This document shows, in pieces, positions 23,845 to 34,200 of a stretch of 38,604 nt of DNA; positions within the stretch are counted from its first letter, which is position 1, and every line of letters starts with the position of its first letter. The position numbers were made by a program, and so were the translations under genes. The stretch covers positions 1 to 38,604 of the forward strand of contig CAIWVW010000115.1 of NCBI GenBank assembly GCA_903916255.1. The letters run 5' to 3'. The stretch comes from an uncultured Bacteroidota bacterium (GTDB taxonomy: Bacteria > Bacteroidota > Bacteroidia > JABEUT01). The notes under the pieces were generated by a model, which was not told the origin of the DNA, searched no databases, and worked only from the letters and a program-made list of their open reading frames with translations.

Positions 23845-25368
23845 TTATTTAAAACAATAGGTGACCCCAATATTCAACCCTGCTAAATAAGGATAAGTAA
23901 CTACCGGAGTGTTTTTATTAATGGTAGTTAGCGAACCTTGCAAAGCCGGTTCCGCATAAATGCCGACTTGTTTGCAAATGTTGTATGAGATACCTAATCC
24001 GAGGGTATAAGAATAATACATGCTTTGCAAACCCTCGATGGTATTTACGGTTGAAGTGCCCTGATAATTCCATGAATCTTTCCAATTCATTACAGTTTCT
24101 GTGCTGGTTGAAATATTTATTCCTATTCCGCCGGTTATAAACATGCTAATCTTGTCTGTTTTCACGGCAAAATATTTTAGCTTGACAGGAATGCTCAGGT
24201 AAGCTCTGGTGGATGTAGCCGACATTTTAAGGCTATCTCCAATTGAAACAGCGTATCCATAATAAGGGCAGTTAACTACTCCTGAACTGGAAACAATGGA
24301 ATACCCAATTTGTCCATTATCTTCCTGTTGTGCGTATATGTATGTAGGTCCAATCCGGAAGGAATAATATTGGTAAGACAATCCGACAGCTACAGAAAGG
24401 TGCTTGTTCAGTTCATATTCTACAGTTCCCCCGGCCGAATAAGCGGACTGCACTTTTTCGTTTGTTTTTATTTGGTTTTCATAATAGCTGCCAGTATTAC
24501 CGCTGCTTTTATAATTATATCCTGTTACCAAATCGGGCGAAAAATATGCCCACAGGCTAAACCTGGAAGAACCCTGTAAAGTATCTGCCATTACTACCTT
24601 TTTAGCAGAATCGGGTTGGATAATTGCTTGTGCAGGATTTGTTTTTGGTGGATTGGACACAATGCTTGCAGCCTCAGATTTTGTATCTATAGAAGATGTG
24701 TTTTGATTTGCCGGTTTTAATTCCGGAACAATTGGGTTATTATTTACAGGGTCTGCAGTAATAGTTTTAGTTTGGTGCAAATTGTCTGTAACTGTTTCTT
24801 TTTCAATTTTAGAATTGGCAGGTACAGGTGTATTTGTTATTTGCTCCAATTCAGAGGGTTTCGATTTCTTACGAACCTTTTTTAATGCTATTTGGGTAGG
24901 TGCAATTCCTGTAATTGACGGTTGTTGTTTGTTGGAAACCTTATTTTTAATGGCTGTTTGGGTATGATTGTTATGGGTTGATATGGGTTGCTTAATTGTT
25001 TTTTTGTTTTCGGTAGTTGCCAGGCCAGTACCATTTGCAATTACAGGCTTGTCGGTGTTTTTGTATGCTGTAACCGGAATTGCCGAATTGTTTATAATGT
25101 TATTTTTTGCTGCCACAATTTTCGAATCTGTTTTCTCATTGCTGCTTTGCATTTTAATGGTAAAAAACCCCAATATTAACAAGCCTGCGCCCAGCAAAAG
25201 AGCCAATGCCCTCCACCTTGCCGTGTTTCTGCTGCCGGCAATTTTCCCGTTCCTGATGATACCTTCCGCCGATTTGCGCCAAAACTCATCTGAAGGCTCA
25301 GTATTCAAAGGCTCTATGCCTTTCCGGAAAATTTCATCGATGTTATTCCCCGTTTGCTTTTCGCTCAT
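23845..25368 (-). CDS. Putative dual membrane-spanning anti-sigma factor
   Basis: Three parts are visible in the 507-residue product. Residues 1-52 form a charged, presumably cytoplasmic segment (IDEIFRKGIEPLNTEPSDEFWRKS). Residues ~53-71 are one transmembrane helix (RALALLLGAGLLILGFFTI). Residues ~72-265 are an Asn/Thr/Lys/Pro-rich, low-complexity linker long enough to cross the periplasm. Residues ~266-507 are an outer-membrane beta-barrel (SLWAYFSPDLVTGYNY, HLSVAVGLSYQYYSF, YLSIPVKLKYFAV, ending GLNIGVTYCFK). The gene overlaps the ECF sigma gene by 26 bases. A single chain linking cytoplasm, inner membrane and outer membrane fits the dual membrane-spanning anti-sigma (Dma) type known from Bacteroides. 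Sigma binding is inferred from linkage and layout. Confidence 0.75.
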   Translation of the reverse strand: MSEKQTGNNIDEIFRKGIEPLNTEPSDEFWRKSAEGIIRNGKIAGSRNTARWRALALLLGAGLLILGFFTIKMQSSNEKTDSKIVAAKNNIINNSAIPVTAYKNTDKPVIANGTGLATTENKKTIKQPISTHNNHTQTAIKNKVSNKQQPSITGIAPTQIALKKVRKKSKPSELEQITNTPVPANSKIEKETVTDNLHQTKTITADPVNNNPIVPELKPANQNTSSIDTKSEAASIVSNPPKTNPAQAIIQPDSAKKVVMADTLQGSSRFSLWAYFSPDLVTGYNYKSSGNTGSYYENQIKTNEKVQSAYSAGGTVEYELNKHLSVAVGLSYQYYSFRIGPTYIYAQQEDNGQIGYSIVSSSGVVNCPYYGYAVSIGDSLKMSATSTRAYLSIPVKLKYFAVKTDKISMFITGGIGINISTSTETVMNWKDSWNYQGTSTVNTIEGLQSMYYSYTLGLGISYNICKQVGIYAEPALQGSLTTINKNTPVVTYPYLAGLNIGVTYCFK

Positions 25369-25924
25369 TATATATTAATTTTTCTTCTATTAGTAAGTTT
25401 TTGTAAATCTTTTTCTTTAGCAAGTTCCTTGCGTCTGAAAGGTTCGATTTGGACGTGCCTTCTACGATACCAAGTTCTGCGGCAATATCTTTATGCCCCA
25501 TACCTTCAAATACAAAAAGGTTGAAAACCATTTTATACATAGGCGGAAGCTCCTGTATCATTTTAAGTAATTCCTTCGAATCGATAAGGTTTAATATGTC
25601 TTCATCGCTAACGAAACGGTCTTCCACGTTGTCGATATCAAGCACCGGGTATATTTTATTGGCTTTTCTAAGGTGCTCCAGCGATTTGTTTACGATAATT
25701 TTCCGTATCCACCCTTCAAAAGAGCCTTGCATCCGGAATTGAGCCATTTTTTCAAATACTATAATTAAGCCCTCCTGAAGCACATCTTCGGCCTCTTCCC
25801 GGCTGCGGGCATAACGCATGCATACCGTAAGCATTTTAGCCGCATACCGGGTATACAGCAGTTGCTGAAATGCCGGAATACCTTTTAAACAGCCTTTGAT
25901 TAGTTGTTCTTCTGAAATCTCCAA
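25343..25924 (-). CDS. ECF-type RNA polymerase sigma factor
   Basis: The 193-residue sigma-70 factor of the ECF group contains only regions 2 and 4. Region 2 is RYARSREEAEDVLQEGLIIVFEKMAQF...GWIRKIIVNKSLEHLRK. Region 4 is LPPMYKMVFNLFVFEGMGHKDIAAELGIVEGTSKSNLSDARNLLKKKI, with the helix-turn-helix that reads the -35 box. The start codon is TTG: EISEEQLIKGCLKG matches the usual family start, no in-frame ATG lies between the upstream stop and residue 31, and a promoter element ends 22 bases upstream. It overlaps the anti-sigma-like gene, so the two are coupled. The ACCCAACC-N16-ATCTAT element in front suggests self-activation. Confidence 0.92.
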   Translation of the reverse strand: MEISEEQLIKGCLKGIPAFQQLLYTRYAAKMLTVCMRYARSREEAEDVLQEGLIIVFEKMAQFRMQGSFEGWIRKIIVNKSLEHLRKANKIYPVLDIDNVEDRFVSDEDILNLIDSKELLKMIQELPPMYKMVFNLFVFEGMGHKDIAAELGIVEGTSKSNLSDARNLLKKKIYKNLLIEEKLIYNERKANGE

Positions 25925-25945
25925 AAAATATGTGCTTTATACTCC

Positions 25946-25975
25946 ATAGATGAAATTAAGAATATAAGGTTGGGT
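25946..25975 (-). promoter_or_regulatory. ECF-type promoter element of the sigma gene
   Basis: ACCCAACC (25975-25968), 16 bases, ATCTAT (25951-25946) on the minus strand, ending 22 bases before the TTG start. Sharing this element with four T9SS genes points to autoregulation. Confidence 0.6.
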
Positions 25976-26059
25976 AGCTTTTACAATAACCTTATAGTTA
26001 TTCAAATATCGGATTTATTGCCGTGCTGCCCAAACAAGAATTTGTATGCCCGATTACGT

Positions 26060-26476
26060 TTAACGGACTTTTGCATGTGATGCGAAAAGCTCTTTAAGCA
26101 CTTTTGTATCAATATCTGCCAGTTTCTTTATGTACAGGCATCCTTTATTATCTTCCTGGCTGGTGGCGTACTTTCCAAGTTTTCCAACTAATTCGCTGTA
26201 GTTTTCCGCTTTTGTTCCGGTTAAATAAAGAGCAAAGTTTTGCTTGCGCGGTGAAAACCCCATCTTGAACCAGGGGTTCTCTTTTCCATTCGATAAAGTG
26301 TAAGAAGAATCTCCAAACCCTATAATAGCGCTGCCCCACATTTTAGGTTCACTTTTGGTGGCTTTTTTCATCAGTTCAACTATGGCGAAAGCATCTTTTC
26401 GTTTTTCTTCCTCTTTAATGGTATTTAAAAAAGCATCAGGGCTTGCGGTATTTTTTTTGGTTTTTAATTCAGCCAT
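26060..26476 (-). CDS. DUF1801-family protein
   Basis: The 138-residue soluble protein has the family core MWGSAIIGFGDSSYTLSNGKENPWFKMGFSPRKQNFALYL and a preceding helical part (AFAIVELMKKATKSEPKMWG). DUF1801 (YdhG-like) proteins are small cytoplasmic proteins of unknown biochemical role. A longer frame exists, but I start at MAELKTKKNTASPDAFL because the extra 17 residues (KILYICKSLQTHLLIP) are not typical of the family. It is followed on the same strand by the ECF sigma gene, but the gap of 135 bases with its own promoter element suggests separate transcription. Confidence 0.8.
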   Translation of the reverse strand: MAELKTKKNTASPDAFLNTIKEEEKRKDAFAIVELMKKATKSEPKMWGSAIIGFGDSSYTLSNGKENPWFKMGFSPRKQNFALYLTGTKAENYSELVGKLGKYATSQEDNKGCLYIKKLADIDTKVLKELFASHAKVR

Positions 26477-26638
26477 GGGTATTAATAGATGGGTTTGTAA
26501 GCTTTTACAAATATATAAAATCTTCAAAATGGAGGATGGGAATTATACCGCAATATTTGATGGAGTAAGCAGATAGATATTCTCTATATGCATACCGCCG
26601 TAATTGAAAAAACAAATAACTGATAAATATCATTCCCC

Positions 26639-26662
26639 AAAAGCAATTTCTCAGTTGCTTTT
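26639..26662. repeat. Hairpin between divergent DUF1801 and BON genes
   Basis: AAAAGCAA (26639-26646) and TTGCTTTT (26655-26662) form a perfect 8-bp stem with an 8-base loop. It resembles a terminator but lies between divergent genes, where none is expected. It could be an attenuator in the BON leader or an operator. Confidence 0.4.
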
Positions 26663-26732
26663 AGTAAAAATAGTACTTCCTTCGCACCCTGAATTAAAAC
26701 ACCAGCAAAACGCTTACCACGTTTCTTATACC

Positions 26733-27014
26733 ATGAACACCCCTTTAGAAATAGAACAACTCCTTGCCGATTTTGCAATAACGACGCACATTCTGGGTGC
26801 GCTTAAAACAAATCCGCAAATTCCGGTAAGCGGGGTTGAAGTGATTACCCGCAACGGTTGCGTTACACTTATCGGCCAGTTGCAATGGGATTTTCAAGTG
26901 GATATTGTGAACAGCCTGGTCGAAAAAATTGTAGGCGTAAAAGAACTGAATAACTACATTGCCGTTACTCCTGCTGCAAGAAACAATTCAATCTGGAGTT
27001 TTTCGGCTAATTAA
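26733..27014 (+). CDS. Small BON-domain protein
   Basis: The 93-residue protein is made almost entirely of one BON domain: a helix (ADFAITTHILGALKTNPQIP), VSGVEVITRNGCVTLIGQLQWDFQVDIVNSLVEKIVGVKELNNYIAV. The strand-G-x-V-x-L-x-G pattern is typical. BON domains are thought to bind phospholipid or other ligands, often in periplasmic stress proteins. This one has no signal peptide or membrane segment, so it is probably cytoplasmic. A frame starting at a TTG 129 bases upstream exists but would include the hairpin at 26639-26662, so I prefer the ATG. It ends 13 bases before the convergent LysR gene. Confidence 0.78.
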   Translation: MNTPLEIEQLLADFAITTHILGALKTNPQIPVSGVEVITRNGCVTLIGQLQWDFQVDIVNSLVEKIVGVKELNNYIAVTPAARNNSIWSFSAN

Positions 27015-27027
27015 GCCACCCTGTTTA

Positions 27028-27975
27028 TTAGTATACGTTGAGCAGGGTTTTGTCCTTTTCTTTGGAGAAGTTTGCTATGGCTGAATTTAAATCTGCTTTA
27101 ATTACTCGGATAAATGATTCGATGAGTTTATTGCCCACAACATGCTTGTTGGTTATAATATTGATGGCTCTTTCCGGTTCCGGTGATTCCAGTTGCTTTA
27201 CAAATCCTTTTTGGTAATTGGAAAGTTGCCTGATGGCCAATTGAGGCAGCAAAGCCATACCGCCATATTCGTTTACTATATTTATCAATGTCTGGTAACA
27301 CCCGCTTTCGATAACCAATTTCTTTTCGGGCGAAAGAGGCCTCTTTTGCAAATAAAATAACTTCAGGTAATCTACAAATGGGTGCTCATTTTCCAGCAAC
27401 CATAGCCTGCTGGCATCTATATCGTTATAGGTTACAATATTTTTCCGGCTGATATCTTCCCTGTCGGAAACATAGATATAGAATTTTTCCTGTATAACCG
27501 ATACATCATTCAACTGGTCGTCTTTTACCGGAGCGGATAATATTCCTAAATCTATTTCGCCTGATTTTAATGTGGCTGTAAGGTTTTTTGCATCCGTTTC
27601 AATCAGCCTTATTTTAAGGTCGGGAAATTGGTTGAATAATTTAGGTAAAATGAGCGGAGATATATAAGTAGACAGGGATGGCAAAATACCCACAATCATT
27701 TCTTTCTTTACCTTTTCTTTCCCTTCATTTATAATTTCTTTGAACCCCGCAGACTCTGCCAGTACTCTCTTGGCCTGTTCTACAACCTTCATGCCGGTAG
27801 GAGTTACATCTACGGGATATTTACTCCTGTCGAAGATTTTAACACCAAGTTCTTCTTCAGCTTTATTTATCATCATGCTGAGGGTAGGCTGGGTTACACA
27901 GCAGTTTTCTGCCGCGGTGGCAAAGTGGCGATATTTTTCTACTGCAACGATGTACTCGATTTGTCGGAATGTCAT
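27028..27975 (-). CDS. LysR-family regulator, OxyR-like but without the redox cysteines
   Basis: The 315-residue transcription regulator begins with a winged helix: FRQIEYIVAVEKYRHFATAAENCCVTQPTLSMMINKAEEELGVKIFDR is the typical OxyR-like LysR reading head. The effector domain follows from about residue 92. Compared with E. coli OxyR, the peroxide-sensing Cys199 position holds Pro199 (LLENEHPFVDYLKLF) and Cys208 aligns with Tyr208. A disulfide switch is therefore not possible and the inducer must differ. The gene is divergent from the giant adhesin gene with a 261-base gap, the classic arrangement for a LysR regulator and its target, which I infer but cannot prove. Confidence 0.87.
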   Translation of the reverse strand: MTFRQIEYIVAVEKYRHFATAAENCCVTQPTLSMMINKAEEELGVKIFDRSKYPVDVTPTGMKVVEQAKRVLAESAGFKEIINEGKEKVKKEMIVGILPSLSTYISPLILPKLFNQFPDLKIRLIETDAKNLTATLKSGEIDLGILSAPVKDDQLNDVSVIQEKFYIYVSDREDISRKNIVTYNDIDASRLWLLENEHPFVDYLKLFYLQKRPLSPEKKLVIESGCYQTLINIVNEYGGMALLPQLAIRQLSNYQKGFVKQLESPEPERAINIITNKHVVGNKLIESFIRVIKADLNSAIANFSKEKDKTLLNVY

Positions 27976-28027
27976 AATGATAGATTATATTTATGTTATA
28001 TAGACAGGTAATATCAGGTTTAAAAAA

Positions 28028-28060
28028 AATGAGCAACTTTTAATTTCACGAATGCTCATT
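28028..28060. promoter_or_regulatory. Inverted repeat in the LysR/adhesin intergenic region
   Basis: AATGAGCA (28028-28035) and TGCTCATT (28053-28060) form perfect 8-bp arms 17 bases apart, 53 bases upstream of the LysR start and 177 upstream of the adhesin start. It is a candidate operator for the divergent regulator. Read on the minus strand the left arm is followed by a T-run, so an attenuator in the LysR leader is an alternative. Confidence 0.4.
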
Positions 28061-28236
28061 TATGCTTCTCTACGGGGGATTCATCCCTAAGGTTACAAAA
28101 AAATAAAAATTTAAAATGGGAATAAAAATGCAAGACTTATATGGGATAGATATTATCTATTTGATTGGCGGTATGAAAATGGAAATCTTTGTGGTCGATT
28201 TAGAAAAAATAAAATCAAAACCAGAATTTGTCGCTC

Positions 28237-31200
28237 ATGAAAACAACTACCCTGTCTGCCACAAAACAAGCAAAACTTTTAATTTGTACGCTGATTCTTT
28301 TAATTGGTTACAACGGCTTTGCGCAAAGCCAGAAAGCATCTGCAAAACACGCCAAAAGCAAAACTGCGGGCTATGTATCGTCTGCCGATGTGAATCCGGA
28401 TATACAAAACATGCTTAACTACTACGATAAGCAGGTTTACTTTACGCAAAACAAAGGGCAGTGGGATTCTAAAATCCTATACAAGGCTGATTTCCAGTTG
28501 GGGCAGGCGGTTGCTACCAGGGATGGTATGATTGTAGGAACCTTTAATCCGGCAGATGTAAAGGCGCAAATAGCCCAAGGCATGAGGCAGGAAGAAGCTA
28601 TACATAACCATATCAAATTCACCGAAAAGAGCGTAAATGTGCATGGTAACGGCTGGATGATGAACTTCCTGAACCACTCCCCTGAAATGCAGGTGGTGAG
28701 CCAGATTAAACATAAAGATGAATTCAATTATTTTCAAGGTGACGAAAGCCAGTCGAATGTATATAGCTACCAGGAAATATGGTATAAAAATGTATATGAT
28801 AATGTAGATGTTCGATACTACCCTTCGAAAGATGGTAGCCTTGAATATGACATGATTTGTAAACCCGGCTTTAAGAATGATGCCATTTCCATTCAAATGG
28901 ATGGTATTTCCAATGTTATTGTAAAAGACGACGGTTCGCTTGATTTGAAAACCAGCGTGGGTGATATGACCCTTCCTACTCCGGTTGCATATCAAAACAT
29001 TGATGGTAAAAGAGTAAAGGTTGATGTACATTATGTTGTAAGCAAAAACAATATTGTAACATTCAGTATCGGTGAATATGACAAATCCAAAACATTGCTT
29101 ATCGACCCGATTGCATTGCGTTGGGCAACATGGGTAAACAGCAACTCGACAGGTGCTAACCACGGACACGGCATTTGGATTGACGGTTCAGGAAATATTT
29201 ATGTGGTTGCCCGTGTAGATGGTTCCACCAACATGATTACAACCGGTGCATTCGATGTTAATGCAAACGGCGGTATCGACCTGATTATCGGTAAATATAC
29301 CGAGCCCGATTCAGTGGGTGGTTCAGGAACACGCGTTTGGCAAACCTACGTTGGCGGCAGCGCTGATGATAACCCATACGCTTGCGAAATGGGCCCTGAT
29401 GGAAACTTGTATATTACAGGTTATACAGCCAGTACCGATTTTCCGCTCATTGGCGGTTCAGCTTTCAGCGGTTCAAGTATTGATGACCGCGCACAAGGCC
29501 CAAACAATATATTTATCATGAAAATTTCTCCCGACGGAAAATCTATCAAGAGTTCCGTTATCGGTGGTAATGGAAATGATGAATCCTATGATTTACGTTT
29601 CTCCTCCACAGGCGATGTAGTTGTTTGCGGAAATACCGAAAGTACAAACTTAGACAGTTTGTTTGCCGGTTCAGGAGCTACTAATACCAACCACGGTAGC
29701 GTGGATGTGCTTATCTTCAAAATCAATTCTGATTTAAGCACCATTAAATGGATGAAGAATTATGGAGGTTCAGGAATAGACGAAGCAACCATTATGCTCG
29801 ACAACCAGGCAAACGACGATATTTATGTTGCAGGATATACCACTTCCAATAACTTCCCAACCACCCGTCCAAGACAATCGACCATTGGCGGTATAGAAAG
29901 CGGATTTATCCAGAAATTTAATTCCAACGGTGGCACAGTTTGGTCATCCTATTTTTCCGCGGCCTCTGCACAAACGGCACAAATACTTTGTATGGAATTC
30001 AATACCCTGAATAACCAATTATATTTTGGCGGTATAACTTCAGGGTTGAATACAAACAATATTTCTTCTCATGCTTATCAAAAAACTTACGGCGGCAGCA
30101 CCAATGATTTCTTTGTTGCTAATATGGATACAGCCCAGAATTTTATTTCGGGAACCTATGTAGGCGGTAATGGAAACGAAGTAAACATGATGGGTTTAAA
30201 TACCGATTTGAATAATGATGTTTATATCTTCGGTTACACTACAAGTACAAACTTCCCTACCACTTTCGGTGCATTGCAAACAACCAATTTAGGAACAGAT
30301 AACAAAGTATTCTTAAAACTCCACACTACCCTCGATTCATTAGATTTCAGTACTTATTACGGAGGTTCGGTAGACGATTACGACCCGGTTGGAGAACGCG
30401 GTATTAAATTCTCCAATTGCCGTATTTATACCATCATCACATCTGAATCACCCGATATCCCATTAACCAAAGGCGCACTTACTACAACCAAACTAAGCGC
30501 TAATTCTATTTACGAACCCGGACTTGTTGTTTGGGCTAACCCTCCTGATTTAGTAAATAACACCATTACCGGAAACCAATCTATCTGTAAAAATGCCATT
30601 CCGGCGCCATTATCCGGTACTGTTTCCGTTTACAGTTTGCCTACCATCAGCCGTAACAATACTTATTCAGCATATCCGAATATCGGTTCATCTACGGTTT
30701 ACCAATGGCAATCAAGTATCGATAGCGTAAACTGGACCAACGTACCCGGCGGAACTACCCAGAATTTAGCGTCCGCATTAATGGGCCCGCTTACCCAAAC
30801 TACCTACTATCGCCGTATTATAAGTGGTGATGCTTGCGTTATTGCCGGTGCATCGGGCCAGGTGGTGAAGGTTATTGTATCCAGCGTAAGCAGCACCATT
30901 ACCAATGTATCGTGTTATGGTCTTAACAATGGTGCTATTACAGCTATTCCAAGCGGTCCTTCTCCATGGACCTTCGCATGGAGCAACGGCAAAACAACCC
31001 AAACTATTTCGGGTTTATCCGCCGGAACATATAGTGTAACCGTTAATGATGCTAATACCTGTACCGCTAACAACACATTTACAGTAACACAACCGGCATT
31101 ACTTACTGTTGCTATCGGTTCAACAACCAATGTAAACTGTAATGGCAACTCAACCGGTAGTATTACGGTAGCCCCAACAGGCGGAACATCTCCTTATAGC

Positions 31201-34200
31201 TATTCATGGGCTCCGCATGGTGGAACAAATATTACCGCTTCTTCAATCAGTGCGGGTACATATACTGTTACTGTGACAGATGCTCATGGATGTACCGCAT
31301 CTATAACTTCTACTATCACCCAGCCTGCTGTTTTAACAGCTACCGGAAATGTTACTGCCAATGCTACTTGCAACGGTAATAACAATGGTGCAGGAAATGT
31401 TACCCAATCAGGCGGAACAGTTCCTTATACCTATTCTTGGTCTGACGGAGCAACAACATCAAGCATCAGCAGCCTTACTGCCGGAACTTATTCGGTAACG
31501 GTAAAAGATGCTAACGGATGTACAGCAACTGCAAGCATTACCATTACCCAGCCAACTTCATTGGCTGCCAGTGCAAGCACCACTGCTAACGTAGGTTGCA
31601 GCGGCGGAAATACAGGCAGTGCAAGTGTTACAGCATCAGGCGGAACCTCTGCTTTTACATATTCATGGTCGAATGGGGCAACTACTTCAAGCGCCACTGG
31701 CCTTACTGCCGGAACCTATTCGGTAACAGTAACCGATGCACATGGATGCTCGATTATTGCTACCACAACAATAACCCAACCAACTACAATCTCTGCAACT
31801 GCAACCACTACCAATAATTCTACTTGTAATGGCGGAAATAACGGAAGTGCAAGTGTAACTGCATCCGGTGGAACTTCTCCATATACATATACATGGTCAA
31901 CCGGCGCTACTACTTCATCGGTAAGCGGCCTTACTGCCGGAACTTACAGCGTAACCGTAAAAGATAAAAACGGATGTTCGGCTACAGCTAGCACAACGGT
32001 AACACAGCCGGGTGCTATGACCAACACAACTGCGCAAACCAATGTTACTACCTATGGAGGTAATAATGGTACTGCCTCGGTAACCGCATCCGGAGGTTCG
32101 ACTCCTTATACTTACTTATGGAGCAATGGAGCTACTACTTCATCCATTTCAGGATTGGTTGCCGGAAATTATACAGTAACCGTTACCGATAAAAACGGAT
32201 GTACCACTACTGCAAGTGTAAATATTACCCAACCGGGAAGCCCAACTATTACATTGACAAATACCAATGACCCTTGCCATGGAAGCAATTCTGCAACAGC
32301 ATCCGTTAGTGCAACAGGCGGAACACCTCCTTATACCTATTCATGGAGCAACGGTGCAACCACTTCTTCCATCAGCGGATTAACAGCCGGTTCATATAGT
32401 GTAACCGTCAAAGATGCTAACAACGCACCTGCAACAGGTAATATAACTGTAACCCAACCTTCAGCTTTAACAACTACCGGAACTGCAACCAAAAATGTTA
32501 GCTGCAATGGTGGTAACAACGGAACAGCCAGTGTAACCGCAGCAGGCGGAACACCTGCATATACTTATTCATGGTCTACCGGAGCAACTACTTCTTCAAT
32601 TGGAACTTTAGCGGTTGGAACATATACCGTAACAGTGAAAGATGCCAATGGATGTACTTCTACTGCATCTGTATCTATTACCCAACCTGCTACACTAACT
32701 GCGGCTGCAAGCACTTCAACTAATGTTAGCTGCGATGGCGGCAACAATGGAACTGCAAGCGTAACAGCAAGCGGAGGCACTTCACCATATACCTATGCAT
32801 GGTCGGATGGTAAAACCACCAGCTCTATTTCTTCCTTAACAGCCGGAACATATACGGTAACCGTTACGGATATCAATGGATGTACCGCTACTTCAACCAC
32901 TACATTAACCCAACCAGCTACCGTAGTATCTGCCACAGCAACTACCGTAACCAATGTTGGTTGTAATGGTGGTTCTAATGCTGTTGTTCAGGTAACTGCA
33001 ACAGGTGGCACGCCTTCATATACCTATACCTGGAGCAATGGTGCAACTACATCCAGCGTTAGCGGATTAGCTGCCGGAACATATACATTAACTGTAAAAG
33101 ATGCAAACGGATGTACCGCAACAGCAACAACAACTGTAACTCAACCTACTACTTTAACCAATACTACATCGCAAACCAATGTAACGGTTTATAATGGTAA
33201 TAATGGTTCTGCTACTGTAACTGCATCGGGAGGAACTTCTCCTTATACCTATTTATGGAGTAATGGTGCAACCACTTCAAGCATTAGCGGACTTATTGCA
33301 GGAATGTACACCGTAACTGTAACCGATGCGCATGGATGTACTACCAATGCAAGTTTCCAAATTACCCAACCCGGAACTTCTGTTACCATTACCTGCACCA
33401 ACGATGCTTGTAATGGCAGCAACAATGGAACCGCAACTGTTACTGCATCCGGCGGAACACCTCCATATACTTATTCATGGAGCAATGGAGCCACAACATC
33501 TTCTATTAGCGGACTAAGCGCCGGAACATATAGCGTTACCGTAAAAGATGCTCTTGGTTCAAGCGCTACAACCAGCATTACCGTTACCCAGCCAACTGTA
33601 TTAGTTACAACCGGAACCGAAACTGCAGAAGTAAGCTGCAACGGCGGCAACAATGGAAGTTGCAAGGTTACCGAAAGCGGCGGAACTTCTCCATATACCT
33701 ATTCATGGTCAACGGGAGGTACCACTTCATCTATCAGCAGTTTAACTGCCGGAACATATACCGTATTAGTAACCGACCACAATGGATGTACAGGAACATC
33801 ATCCATTACCATAACCCAGCCAACTACATTAACTGCCACCGGAAATATTGTTAGCAACGTAGGTTGTAATGGCGGCAGCACAGGTAGCGTAAGCGTTACC
33901 GGAGCAGGAGGAACACCTTCTTATTCGTACACATGGAGTAATGGAAAAACAACCAGTTCAATTTCTACTTTAAGTGCTGGAACATATACAGTAACTGTAA
34001 AAGATGCAAACTCATGTTCTGCAACTGCAAGTGTTACTATTACCCAACCAATCGCATTAACAAATACCACTTCTCAAACTAACGTTGCTATTTATGGACA
34101 AAGCACAGGAAGTGCAACTGTTACAGCAGCAGGCGGAACCCCTGCTTACACTTATACATGGAGTAACGGTGGAACCACATCAAGCATCGGCAGCATACCT

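Noticed and set aside
26604-26732. 43-codon extension of the BON-domain protein
   Set aside because: It needs a TTG start, crosses a perfect hairpin, and lies outside the domain.
28066-28082. CTACGGGGGATTCATCCCT resembling the AATCCCGTAGGGAT repeat
   Set aside because: The match is too short and imperfect to call another copy of the repeat.
28116-28418. Open frame of 100 codons upstream of and overlapping the adhesin start
   Set aside because: It overlaps the adhesin signal peptide in another frame, has odd composition and matches no family; the in-frame adhesin start is much better supported.
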